A stretch of DNA of 64,000 nt, taken from the NCBI RefSeq assembly GCF_003259835.1, contig NZ_QLMI01000002.1, forward strand, positions 372,001-436,000, read 5' to 3'. The notes under the pieces are model-generated. The model was given only the letters and a program-made list of their open reading frames with translations, was not told the origin of the DNA and did not search any database. A program made the translations under genes and the position numbers. This document shows positions 53,713 to 62,017 of the stretch, one piece after another. The DNA is from Flavobacterium aquaticum. GTDB taxonomy: Bacteria; Bacteroidota; Bacteroidia; Flavobacteriales; Flavobacteriaceae. Every line of letters begins with the position of its first letter. Position 1 is the stretch's first letter.

Positions 53713-53973
53713 ATGGTATTCTTAACTAAATTTTTGACTATTTTATTTATTTTCTTAGTTGTGTTCTTTTGGAATAAATATATTGTTGAATTTGTATTGA
53801 ATCGTCCAGAAGAATTTCATAAAAAATACAATGCAAAAAATTTGGATAAACAACCCATTAAATTCTATCTCGAAAACAAAACTGCAATTATAAAGTTTGC
53901 AAAAGGGTTTTATTGGTTTGGATTTGTTGTAATAGCAATAATGATATTAATCGATTTTATTCCAAAAAAATAG
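53713..53973 (+). CDS. small membrane protein, unknown function
   Basis: An 86-residue protein with two hydrophobic helices (about 4-28 and 63-82) and a basic loop between them (RPEEFHKKYNAKNLDKQP). No family is recognised. It stands 39 bases after radA, and its codon use and base composition do not differ clearly from its neighbours. Confidence 0.55.
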   Translation: MVFLTKFLTILFIFLVVFFWNKYIVEFVLNRPEEFHKKYNAKNLDKQPIKFYLENKTAIIKFAKGFYWFGFVVIAIMILIDFIPKK

Positions 53974-54034
53974 TTTAGTTGTTGATGTGTCAATTTTCTT
54001 GAAGCCGATAGAAAACACCACGCGAGATTGAGTT

Positions 54035-54361
54035 ATGAGTGATTTAAAAGAACGAAGGTTAAAAAGTCTTGATTACCAAATTCAAGAATTAGAAAACCGT
54101 CCCAATTATTATAAAAAATATTGGCTTAGGATAATTGTAATTGGTGTTTTAGTTACATTAATTGCTCCAGAATACACTGCTAAAAATTCTAAAAATTTAA
54201 TCTTTTATTTCGATTACAATTATCCATTATGTTATACTGTTGTAGCACTTTCTTATATTGTACTTTGTGCCATCATGCTATTAACTTTCACAATTCAAGA
54301 CAAGAAAAAGTTGAAGAAATTAAAAGAAGAACGGGATATGATTGATTTGTTTAGAAGTTAA
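54035..54361 (+). CDS. small membrane protein with coiled-coil ends, unknown function
   Basis: A 108-residue protein. The N-terminal 26 residues (LKERRLKSLDYQIQELENRP) are charged with Leu heptads, two hydrophobic helices follow (about 32-46 and 65-88), and the C-terminus (DKKKLKKLKEERDMIDLF) is again charged and helical. This resembles small scaffold-like proteins, but no family is recognised. Predicted location is the inner membrane. Confidence 0.5.
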   Translation: MSDLKERRLKSLDYQIQELENRPNYYKKYWLRIIVIGVLVTLIAPEYTAKNSKNLIFYFDYNYPLCYTVVALSYIVLCAIMLLTFTIQDKKKLKKLKEERDMIDLFRS

Positions 54362-54430
54362 ACTTAAGCAGATGAAAATATTATGAATAAATAATTTTAA
54401 ATTTGTAACAAAGAAATAAATCCGAATTAA

Positions 54431-55138
54431 ATGAAAGAAATATTACTAATCATCTTCCTTCAAATATCATTAACTGCTTGTAGCCAAAAAAATGAAACCC
54501 AAAATATAAAATCAAATAAACATATTGAGTATGATAAAGAAGGAAATATTTCTGTTGAAGGCAATCTAAAAGATCAAAAAAAACATGGCGTTTGGAAATT
54601 TTACAACAATAAAAAATTAGTTGATGTGAAAAAATTCAATGAAGATACTCTACAATATGTATTAGATGTTAATGATTATAACTACAAAGGTGTAATTATA
54701 AAAAAAATTAATTCCATCATACCATTACCTGAAAATTGGGAAACAAATCTAAATTTTGAAAACCCTAATACACTTTTAACATCTGTAAAAAAATGTGAAA
54801 CCGAATCGTATTGCCCAAATATTATAGTAACTTCTGAAGAACAAACTTCATCAAGTCTTGAAAAACATGTTAATGATTTCAAAAACCAAATAATTAATAA
54901 TTACAAGGATGTTAAAATATTAGAACTTAAAAAAAATCCCCTTTCAAAAGAAGAATCATTTCAAATGAAATATTCATACACACATAATAACATTGAACTT
55001 ATTTACATAATTTTTTGGATGAAAGACAATAAAAACATAACTACTTTCTGTGGTTCTTGTGAAAAAGTAGACTATACCAAATATTCATATTTATTTTACG
55101 AAATCGGAAATTCAATTAAGAAAATCAAAAATAATTGA
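54431..55138 (+). CDS. lipoprotein with one MORN-like repeat, unknown function
   Basis: A 235-residue protein with a lipobox at LTAC (Cys17). Residues 34-64 (EYDKEGNISVEGNLKDQKKHGVWKFYNNKKL) look like one MORN/YwqK-type repeat. The rest (about 90-235) has four cysteines in two pairs (KKCETESYCPN, FCGSCEK) and resembles no family I know. It is AT-rich, and its stop directly abuts the stop of the convergent mfd gene. It may sit in the outer membrane. Confidence 0.6.
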   Translation: MKEILLIIFLQISLTACSQKNETQNIKSNKHIEYDKEGNISVEGNLKDQKKHGVWKFYNNKKLVDVKKFNEDTLQYVLDVNDYNYKGVIIKKINSIIPLPENWETNLNFENPNTLLTSVKKCETESYCPNIIVTSEEQTSSSLEKHVNDFKNQIINNYKDVKILELKKNPLSKEESFQMKYSYTHNNIELIYIIFWMKDNKNITTFCGSCEKVDYTKYSYLFYEIGNSIKKIKNN

Positions 55139-58100
55139 TTAAATCCCCTCCAACAACTCCAGCGCCTTATTTACCGACTTAACATTATCAAAAGACAGTA
55201 ATAAACGTAAGCCGTTTTTGGTTTCTTTTTCTTTTATTTTACACACATTGCCGTTGCGTTGGGCAAATTGTAGCACTTTCATAAAACGGTTACTTTGGTA
55301 AAAATCACTTTGTTGGTCGCCAATGAAATAACCTATCATTTTACCTTGTTTCATCATCAAACGTTCAATTCCCATAGCGGTGGCTTTCCATTTGATGCGA
55401 ACGCTATTTAGTAACGCAATCGCTGGTTTTGGTAACGCGCCAAAGCGGTCAATTAGTTTTTGTTCAAATTGTTGTAACGTGGCTTCGTCTTTAATTTGGC
55501 TCAACTCGTTGTATAAATTCAAACGTTCTGTGATGTTGTTAATGTATTCATCTGGGAACAGCAATTCGAAATCGGTATCAATTTGAATGTCTTTGACAAA
55601 TTCTTTGGTTTCGATGTCGTTTTCTTCTTGGTACAAGTCTTTGAATTCGTTTTCTTTCAACTCGTCAATGGCTTCGTTCATGATTTTTTGGTAGGTATCA
55701 AAACCAATTTCGTTGATAAAACCACTTTGTTCTCCGCCTAATAAATCACCCGCACCACGAATTTCCAAATCTTTCATCGCAATGTTGAAACCGCTTCCTA
55801 ATTCGCTAAATTGCTCTAAAGCGGTGATACGCTTTTGTGCTTCACCTGTCATCATCGAATACGGTGGTGTAATGAAATAACAAAACGCTTTTTTATTACT
55901 TCTTCCCACACGACCACGCATTTGGTGCAAATCAGACAAACCGAAATTATTGGCATTATTGATGAAAATCGTATTCGCATTTGGTACATCTAAACCGCTT
56001 TCGATAATCGTAGTAGCAACCAAAACGTCAAATTCACCTTCCATGAAAGCTAACATCAATTCTTCTAATTTTTTTCCATCCATTTGACCGTGACCGATGC
56101 CTACTTTTGCTCCTGGCACCAAGCGTTGAATCATACCGGCAACTTCTTTGATGTTTTCAATTCGGTTATTGATGAAATAGACTTGTCCACCACGCTGAAT
56201 TTCGTACGAAACCGCATCGCGAATGACTTCTTCATTAAAACGAATAACTTGCGTTTCAATCGGATAACGATTTGGCGGAGGCGTTGTAATTACCGATAAA
56301 TCACGAGCCGCCATCAACGAAAACTGCAACGTTCTCGGAATCGGAGTAGCGGTCAATGTTAAAGTATCGACATTCGTAGCAATTGTCTTCAATTTGTCTT
56401 TTACGTTGACACCGAACTTTTGTTCTTCGTCGATAATCAACAAACCTAAATCTTTAAACACGACATTTTTATTCACCAATTGATGTGTTCCAATCAAAAT
56501 ATCGACTTTTCCTTCTTGCAGTTTTTGAAGTGTTTCCGATTTTTGTTTAGCAGTTCTAAATCGGTTCAAATAACTCACGGTAACTGGCATATCTTTCAAA
56601 CGTTCCGAAAATGTTCGGTAATGCTGATAGGCTAAAATAGTTGTTGGAACTAAAACTGCAACTTGTTTTCCATTATCCACCGCTTTAAAAGCAGCACGAA
56701 TCGCAACTTCTGTTTTTCCGAAACCAACATCACCACAGACTAATCGGTCCATTGGACGTTCGTTTTCCATATCCGCTTTTACATCGGCTGTTGCGGTAAT
56801 TTGGTCGGGTGTATCTTCGTAAATGAACGAACTTTCTAATTCTTTTTGCAAATAACTATCGGGTGCAAACTGAAAACCTTTGTCTAATCTTCGCTTCGCA
56901 TACAACTGAATTAAGTTGAACGCAATGTGTTTTACACGTGCTTTTGTCTTTTGTTTTAAGGCTTTCCAAGCGTTGCTTCCTAATTTGTAAATCTTTGGAG
57001 GCGTTCCATCTTTTCCGTTATATTTTGAGATTTTATGTAGCGAATGAATGCTCACATACACAATATCGTTATCGGCATAGACCAATTTTATGGCTTCTTG
57101 CGTTTTGCCTTCGACCTGAATTTTTTGCAAGCCACCAAACTTTCCTATTCCGTGATCGATGTGCGTTACATAATCGCCCACCGATAAAGAAGTCAATTCT
57201 TTTAACGTAATAGTTTGCTTTTTCGAATAACCATTTTTGATAGAAAACTTATGATATCGCTCAAAAATTTGATGATCGGTGTAACACGCTATTTGATTTT
57301 CTTCATCGATGAAACCTTCAAACAAAGGCAACACCATGGTTTTGTATTGTTTGCGAATGCTTTCATGATTGGCTTCATCAATATCTTCAAAAATATCATG
57401 AAAACGACTCGCCTGATTTTCATTAGAACAACACAGATAATTTTTGTAACCGTTGAAATGATTCTCGCTCAAATTATTTAACAACAAATCGAATTGTTTA
57501 TTGAACGAAGGTTGCGGCTGAAAGTGAAATTCGACTTTTTTATCAATTTTAAAAACCGCTTGATTGTGCAATTCAATTACTGAAAAATCAAGAGCTCTTT
57601 TCAAAAACTGCTTTTGATCTAAGAATAATTCTTCTGGTTTTGCGTGTTGAATGTCTTTGGATAATTTCTCGAAAGCTTCATTGGCTTTATCGAATAATTT
57701 ATCCAATTGTTGCCCTAATAATTCGGTGTTTTGAATCACTAAAACCGTTTTTTCGTTGATATAATCTAAGAAACTTTCGCGGTTTTCTTGCAACAATTTA
57801 TTCTCGACATTGGGGATAATCGAAATCTTTTTAAGCTTTTCAACTGATAATTGGGTTTCCACATCAAAACTTCGGATGCTATCTACTTCGTTGCCGAAAA
57901 ATTCAATTCGGTACGGATTATCATTGGAAAACGAAAACACGTCGATGATTCCACCACGAACAGAAAATTCACCTGGTTCGGTAACAAAATCAACGCGTTT
58001 GAAATTGTATTCGAATAAAGTTTCGTTGATAAAATCTATTGACAAATTATCTCCAACCGACAATTTCAACGTATTTTTCTCTAATTCTTTTCGAGTAACG

Positions 58101-58492
58101 ACTTTTTCAAAAATGGCTTCGGCATAGGAAACAATAATCGCAGGTTTTTTACGCGAATTGATTCGGTTTAAAACCTCAGCACGTAACAAAACATTAGCGT
58201 TATCGGTTTCTTCAATTTGATAGGGTCTTCGGTACGAACTTGGGTAAAAAAGTACGTCTTCGGCATTAATTAATTGCTCCAAATCATTTAAATAATACGC
58301 CGCTTCTTCTTTATTACTGAATAAAATCAGGAAAGGAAGTTCGGATTTTTTAAACAGTGAATGTGCCACAAAAGACAACGACGAGCCGACCAAACCAGTC
58401 ATTTGAGACTTTTGGCGCGCTGCGAATGTACTTTCTAAAACGGCAATCTTTGGTGACTTATCGTAAATGGATATAATGTCGGATTTGCTCAA
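55139..58492 (-). CDS. mfd: transcription-repair coupling factor
   Basis: A 1117-residue helicase that removes stalled RNA polymerase at DNA lesions and recruits UvrA. The N-terminal UvrB-like region is at about 40-330. The RNA polymerase interaction domain lies around 440-520 (LTSLSVGDYVTHIDHGIGKFGGLQKI). The RecG-like motor has Walker A GDVGFGKTEVAIRAAFKA near 590, DEEQ in LLIIDEEQKFGV and QMRGRVGRSNKKAF near 865. A C-terminal TRCF domain follows (about 985-1090). The length is typical. It lies nine bases after the lipoprotein gene and is probably cotranscribed. Confidence 0.97.
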   Translation of the reverse strand: MSKSDIISIYDKSPKIAVLESTFAARQKSQMTGLVGSSLSFVAHSLFKKSELPFLILFSNKEEAAYYLNDLEQLINAEDVLFYPSSYRRPYQIEETDNANVLLRAEVLNRINSRKKPAIIVSYAEAIFEKVVTRKELEKNTLKLSVGDNLSIDFINETLFEYNFKRVDFVTEPGEFSVRGGIIDVFSFSNDNPYRIEFFGNEVDSIRSFDVETQLSVEKLKKISIIPNVENKLLQENRESFLDYINEKTVLVIQNTELLGQQLDKLFDKANEAFEKLSKDIQHAKPEELFLDQKQFLKRALDFSVIELHNQAVFKIDKKVEFHFQPQPSFNKQFDLLLNNLSENHFNGYKNYLCCSNENQASRFHDIFEDIDEANHESIRKQYKTMVLPLFEGFIDEENQIACYTDHQIFERYHKFSIKNGYSKKQTITLKELTSLSVGDYVTHIDHGIGKFGGLQKIQVEGKTQEAIKLVYADNDIVYVSIHSLHKISKYNGKDGTPPKIYKLGSNAWKALKQKTKARVKHIAFNLIQLYAKRRLDKGFQFAPDSYLQKELESSFIYEDTPDQITATADVKADMENERPMDRLVCGDVGFGKTEVAIRAAFKAVDNGKQVAVLVPTTILAYQHYRTFSERLKDMPVTVSYLNRFRTAKQKSETLQKLQEGKVDILIGTHQLVNKNVVFKDLGLLIIDEEQKFGVNVKDKLKTIATNVDTLTLTATPIPRTLQFSLMAARDLSVITTPPPNRYPIETQVIRFNEEVIRDAVSYEIQRGGQVYFINNRIENIKEVAGMIQRLVPGAKVGIGHGQMDGKKLEELMLAFMEGEFDVLVATTIIESGLDVPNANTIFINNANNFGLSDLHQMRGRVGRSNKKAFCYFITPPYSMMTGEAQKRITALEQFSELGSGFNIAMKDLEIRGAGDLLGGEQSGFINEIGFDTYQKIMNEAIDELKENEFKDLYQEENDIETKEFVKDIQIDTDFELLFPDEYINNITERLNLYNELSQIKDEATLQQFEQKLIDRFGALPKPAIALLNSVRIKWKATAMGIERLMMKQGKMIGYFIGDQQSDFYQSNRFMKVLQFAQRNGNVCKIKEKETKNGLRLLLSFDNVKSVNKALELLEGI

Positions 58493-58500
58493 AACTTACT

Positions 58501-59103
58501 TTATTTTTTATCTGAAATTTCCATTTTCTTTCGCATTTCGTCTGGATTCGCATTTCTTGTGGTATCCAAAGCTTGCAACATCAATTCTTCTCCAATTTCC
58601 TTTGGAATCGCCTTTTTGATGATGATTTCATCCCATTGTTTGTATAAACCTTTGATTTCTTCGTTAATCTCTGGAATTAATTTAGCAATTCGTTGTTCTG
58701 GAATTACTCTTAAATTCATGAAAGTTTCAAGCGATTTTAACTTAGTATTCAAGGTTGTAATTCTACTTAAAATCTGAGGTTTGTTATATTCGAAAGGAAC
58801 AGTCAAAGCCAAAGTGTCTGCTTTTTTTGACAAATTCTTTGTCTTCATTTGAAAAGCAGACAATGTAGATTGCGGTTTTTGAAGCATCTCGATTTCAAAT
58901 TGACGCCATTCATTCCAACGATCTAAAGTAGTTGCAACTTCAGGTCGTGGTGTTGGAAAATTAAACTGCCACATTTTCGAAATGTTCTTAAAAACAGCTT
59001 CGTTTTTTTGAGCTACTTTTTGGGCTTCTAATTGTTGATTTTCACTTTCACAGGAAATTAAAGTCAAAACTAAAAGCGATAAACTATACAAGAAAACTTT
59101 CAT
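58501..59103 (-). CDS. lipoprotein of unknown function
   Basis: A 200-residue protein with a lipobox at LISC (Cys18) and a mature part that is largely helical (LEAQKVAQKNEAVFKNISKMW; RWNEWRQFEIEMLQKPQ), ending in a Lys/Glu-rich stretch. No family is recognised. Its stop is eight bases before the mfd ATG and it shares the same strand, so both are probably on one message from the box at 59121-59128. No role in repair can be read from it. Confidence 0.65.
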   Translation of the reverse strand: MKVFLYSLSLLVLTLISCESENQQLEAQKVAQKNEAVFKNISKMWQFNFPTPRPEVATTLDRWNEWRQFEIEMLQKPQSTLSAFQMKTKNLSKKADTLALTVPFEYNKPQILSRITTLNTKLKSLETFMNLRVIPEQRIAKLIPEINEEIKGLYKQWDEIIIKKAIPKEIGEELMLQALDTTRNANPDEMRKKMEISDKK

Positions 59104-59120
59104 TCGGATAAATTAAAAAG

Positions 59121-59128
59121 CAAAGGTA
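59121..59128 (-). promoter_or_regulatory. -7 box TACCTTTG for the lipoprotein-mfd unit
   Basis: A TAnnTTTG match on the minus strand, 17 bases before the start codon at 59103. No correctly spaced TTG is seen. Confidence 0.55.
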
Positions 59129-59295
59129 CAAATGTTTGCCGAATGCTGTATTTTTTATAATACTATCTTAACACCAAATTTGTTAATCAATTAAGAAAAA
59201 CCATTTACAAGATGTTAATTTATTAAATATTTAAATTTAGGTCGAAATTTGTAAAAATATCACAAAAATCCAACAGCAAAATAAAGGCAAAATAG

Positions 59296-59303
59296 TATAT
59301 TTG
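59296..59303 (+). promoter_or_regulatory. -7 box TATATTTG for threonine dehydrogenase
   Basis: A TAnnTTTG match 21 bases before the ATG at 59325. It overlaps the alternative TTG start at 59301, which is thereby ruled out. Confidence 0.6.
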
Positions 59304-59324
59304 TTACCTCATTTACACAACAAA

Positions 59325-60281
59325 ATGGATACGAAAATTTTAATTATTGGTGCCTGTGGACAAATTGGTACCGAGCTTACTGCAAAACTTAGAGCTACCT
59401 ACGGAGTTAATAACGTTATTGCATCCGATATTAGAAAATTAGAAAATGATGTAGTTAATAACGGAATTTTTGAAGTAGTAAACGCTCTTGATTATAACCA
59501 AATTGAGCATTTGCTAGAAAAATATCAAATTACCGATGTGTATTTAATGGCGGCTTTACTTTCGGCTACAGCTGAGAAAAATCCGGCTTTTGCTTGGGAT
59601 TTGAATATGAATTCGTTATTCCATGTTTTGAATTTAGCTAAAGCAGGAAAAATTAAAAAGATATTTTGGCCTTCGAGTATAGCTGTTTTTGGACCTACAA
59701 CTCCAAGACAAAACACACCTCAATATACCGTGATGGAACCATCAACAGTTTACGGAATTTCGAAACAAACGGGTGAAAGATGGTGTGAATATTATCACAA
59801 ACAATATGGTGTAGATGTAAGAAGTATTCGTTATCCTGGCTTAATTAGTTGGAGTACTGAAGCTGGTGGAGGAACTACCGATTACGCAGTAGATATTTAT
59901 CACAAAGCGATTACCGATGGTAAATTTACGAGTTTCTTATCTGAAAATTCAGAATTACCTATGATGTATATGGACGATGCAATTAAAGCAACTATCGGAA
60001 TTATGCAAGCTCCAGCGGAACAAATTAAAATTCGTTCGTCTTATAATTTAGCTGCTATGAGTTTTACTCCGAAACAAATTGGTGAAGAAATTAAAAAACA
60101 CTATCCAAATTTCGAATTGAGCTACGAACCTGATTTCCGTCAGAAAATTGCAGATAGTTGGCCAGCAAGTATTAACGATACTTCGGCAAGAGAAGATTGG
60201 GGTTGGAAAAACGATTTCAATTTAGAAAATATGACCGTAGATATGTTCAAAAATTTAAAAGAACACATTTATAATAAATAA
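59325..60281 (+). CDS. L-threonine 3-dehydrogenase, short-chain dehydrogenase type
   Basis: A 318-residue NAD-dependent enzyme of the UDP-galactose-epimerase-like short-chain group. The nucleotide-binding motif is GACGQIG (8-14), the catalytic Tyr-x3-Lys is VYGISKQTGE near 140, and SSIAVFGP holds the active-site Ser region. The whole pattern (KILIIGACGQIGTELTAKLR, NVIASDIRK) fits the threonine dehydrogenase described from Flavobacterium frigidimaris, which oxidises threonine to 2-amino-3-ketobutyrate. It begins at the ATG at 59325, after its own promoter box. A bidirectional terminator follows. It stands alone, without a ketobutyrate ligase gene nearby. Confidence 0.85.
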   Translation: MDTKILIIGACGQIGTELTAKLRATYGVNNVIASDIRKLENDVVNNGIFEVVNALDYNQIEHLLEKYQITDVYLMAALLSATAEKNPAFAWDLNMNSLFHVLNLAKAGKIKKIFWPSSIAVFGPTTPRQNTPQYTVMEPSTVYGISKQTGERWCEYYHKQYGVDVRSIRYPGLISWSTEAGGGTTDYAVDIYHKAITDGKFTSFLSENSELPMMYMDDAIKATIGIMQAPAEQIKIRSSYNLAAMSFTPKQIGEEIKKHYPNFELSYEPDFRQKIADSWPASINDTSAREDWGWKNDFNLENMTVDMFKNLKEHIYNK

Positions 60282-60312
60282 AAAAACGTCCCGAAATATC
60301 GGGACGTTTTCC
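60281..60312. terminator. bidirectional terminator between threonine dehydrogenase and the globin-like lipoprotein
   Basis: AACGTCCCGA (60285-60294) pairs with TCGGGACGTT (60299-60308) around AATA, with A- and T-runs on the two sides. It serves both convergent genes. Confidence 0.88.
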
Positions 60313-60331
60313 ATTAAAACAAAAAACAAAC

Positions 60332-60913
60332 TTACTCCTGAACGATAGGAGCTCTCAATGATTCTAATACCGCAACAACTTCACCGATCAAAACAGGGTC
60401 AGTAACTCCGTTTAAACCTGCTGCTGCACCTACATATCCTATAAATTTATCGTATTCGGCATCATTAGATTTTTTACCCATACGTGGATTTTGAGCTGGA
60501 TCGTGTGCTGCCACCATATTTAAACCTGTATAGGTATTTGTAGCACCACCACCTGTATTTGCCGAAAAGAAATCGGTTAAATTATCACTCAAAATTGCTA
60601 CGTTAGTAGTATTTCCACTTAACGCTTCTGAAATTACTGGTGCAAAATGTTGCCCTAAGTTACCTTCTGCTCCCACAACAATGTCAGAAACAATTAAAGT
60701 AATAGTTGAATCCACTACAGAACGATAACTTAAACGTCCTTGTTCGATCATTTGACCTGGATTGTTAGGATCAGCAACCATTGTTGTTCCTCCTAATTTT
60801 GCATACAAAGATGTTGGTTCTGGTGCTTGATCATCATCGTCATTACACGAAGTAACAAACGCTCCCGAAGCAATAAATAATGCCAATAAGGCTAGTTTTG
60901 AAAAATTTTTCAT
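60332..60913 (-). CDS. globin-like lipoprotein (group I truncated hemoglobin pattern)
   Basis: A 193-residue lipoprotein with lipobox VTSC (Cys23) followed by Asn-Asp-Asp-Asp-Asp, close to the acidic surface-export signal of Flavobacteriia lipoproteins. The body follows the group I truncated globin pattern: SLYAKLGG near 34, LTDFFSANTGGG near 110-122, TYTGLNMVAAH with the likely proximal His near 135, then FIGYVGAAAGLNGV and LIGEVVAVLESLRAPIV. An extra 25-30 residues precede the core. It would bind heme, and possibly oxygen or NO, outside the cytoplasm; this is inference. It lies downstream of a small membrane protein gene. Confidence 0.65.
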   Translation of the reverse strand: MKNFSKLALLALFIASGAFVTSCNDDDDQAPEPTSLYAKLGGTTMVADPNNPGQMIEQGRLSYRSVVDSTITLIVSDIVVGAEGNLGQHFAPVISEALSGNTTNVAILSDNLTDFFSANTGGGATNTYTGLNMVAAHDPAQNPRMGKKSNDAEYDKFIGYVGAAAGLNGVTDPVLIGEVVAVLESLRAPIVQE

Positions 60914-60931
60914 AGTAATAGTATTTAGAAA

Positions 60932-61369
60932 TTAATTAAAAATTCGTTGGATTCCTCTTGAAAATTTATAACTGAAACTATCCTCAGTCATTACTGGACA
61001 AGCCTTTTTGTTTTCTAATTCTTTTGGAAGCACAAAACGTTCTGCTTTGTAATTTCCCATCGCCATAAGCTTATTATAAATGGTTTTTGAATCTGCAACC
61101 TTGATGTCATGAAAGTAAACTAATACGCCTGTTTCTTTATTTAATCTATCGGTTTTTACTCCTGGAATGGATTTTAAATTTCGATGAATTTCTTTCGCTT
61201 TGAGCGAATCTATAGGTTCTTTGAAGTCAATTCGACTAATTTGTAATGAAGCATTATCCACTTCTAGCGGTTTCGCAGTTGCGATGTGAACTACTAAAAT
61301 CAAAAATAGAAGGAAGAAAATCATGAAAATACTCCCTACTGCAATTTTAAGTTTTTTACTAATTTTCAT
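60932..61369 (-). CDS. single-pass membrane protein with HMA-like periplasmic domain
   Basis: A 145-residue protein with one N-terminal membrane helix (about 9-31) and a soluble domain (about 40-120) whose strand-helix-strand order (LQISRIDFKEPIDSLKAKEIHRNL, GVLVYFHDIK, TIYNKLMAMGNYKAERF) recalls heavy-metal-associated domains. It lacks their CxxC; a single cysteine lies near 126 (KKACPV). Metal binding is therefore doubtful. Its stop lies 18 bases before the globin-like gene, so a common envelope role, perhaps in heme or metal handling, is possible but unproven. Confidence 0.55.
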   Translation of the reverse strand: MKISKKLKIAVGSIFMIFFLLFLILVVHIATAKPLEVDNASLQISRIDFKEPIDSLKAKEIHRNLKSIPGVKTDRLNKETGVLVYFHDIKVADSKTIYNKLMAMGNYKAERFVLPKELENKKACPVMTEDSFSYKFSRGIQRIFN

Positions 61370-61462
61370 TTTTTTTGAGATTTTTGTTTAGATGTATTTA
61401 CGAGAACTAAATCACCTTGGTTTTCACAAACAGAAAAAAAATTAAATTTTTAACATTTAGAC

Positions 61463-61497
61463 ATAAAAAATCCCAAGACGAAATATCTTGGGATTAA
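61463..61497 (-). terminator. hairpin terminator after the NTF2-like lipoprotein gene
   Basis: AATCCCAAGA (61469-61478) pairs with TCTTGGGATT (61486-61495) around a seven-base loop, followed by a T-run on the minus strand. Confidence 0.82.
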
Positions 61498-61515
61498 CTA
61501 TTATTTATGTTTGTT

Positions 61516-62016
61516 TTATTTCTTTTCGGAAAGAATTTTGTCTTCAATTATTGATTTTATTTTCACAACTTCGTCCACATTATCATTTGGAACCGTCATC
61601 GAAAGCACATAATGTTTGATTTTCCATTGTCCGTTTTCTTGAGTCAAAACACCGGAACCACGACAAATTTTCATTTGCGTATTTAATAATTCATCAAACC
61701 AAACAATTTTTCCGTTTTCGCTAAAATAGATATTGCGTTCGATTGCTTTAAAGTTCCATGCTTTTCCTTTATCAAAATAAGGTTTTGCAAACGCTTGAAA
61801 TTGCTTTTTATTCCAGTTTTCAGTAGCATCAGTTCCAATGAAAATCGATTCCTCTGACATCGCTCCAAAATACGCTTCATAATTTGCAACTGCTGCCGCT
61901 TTATGCCAATTATCTAAAATAGTGGTAATGTTTTGTTTTTCGGATTGAAGCTTTTCCTCGCAGGGTTTGCAGGAGAAAACTAGAGTTGTTAGGAGTAGGA
62001 TGATTAGTTTTTTCAT
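61516..62016 (-). CDS. NTF2-like (SnoaL/DUF4440-type) lipoprotein
   Basis: A 166-residue protein with a lipobox at VFSC (Cys16). The mature part has a helix (ITTILDNWHKAAAVANYEAYF), then GAMSEESIFIGTDATENWNKKQF, a curved sheet and GSGVLTQENGQWKIKHYVLSM, the usual NTF2-like cone fold used for ligand binding or for small enzymes. No catalytic residues are evident. Its start lies one base after the aldehyde dehydrogenase stop codon, so it is probably translated with it. Confidence 0.8.
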   Translation of the reverse strand: MKKLIILLLTTLVFSCKPCEEKLQSEKQNITTILDNWHKAAAVANYEAYFGAMSEESIFIGTDATENWNKKQFQAFAKPYFDKGKAWNFKAIERNIYFSENGKIVWFDELLNTQMKICRGSGVLTQENGQWKIKHYVLSMTVPNDNVDEVVKIKSIIEDKILSEKK

Positions 62017-62017
62017 A

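Noticed and set aside
56938..57481. Two open frames on the plus strand (56938-57210 and 57215-57481)
   Set aside because: Both lie antisense within mfd, which is intact and full length.
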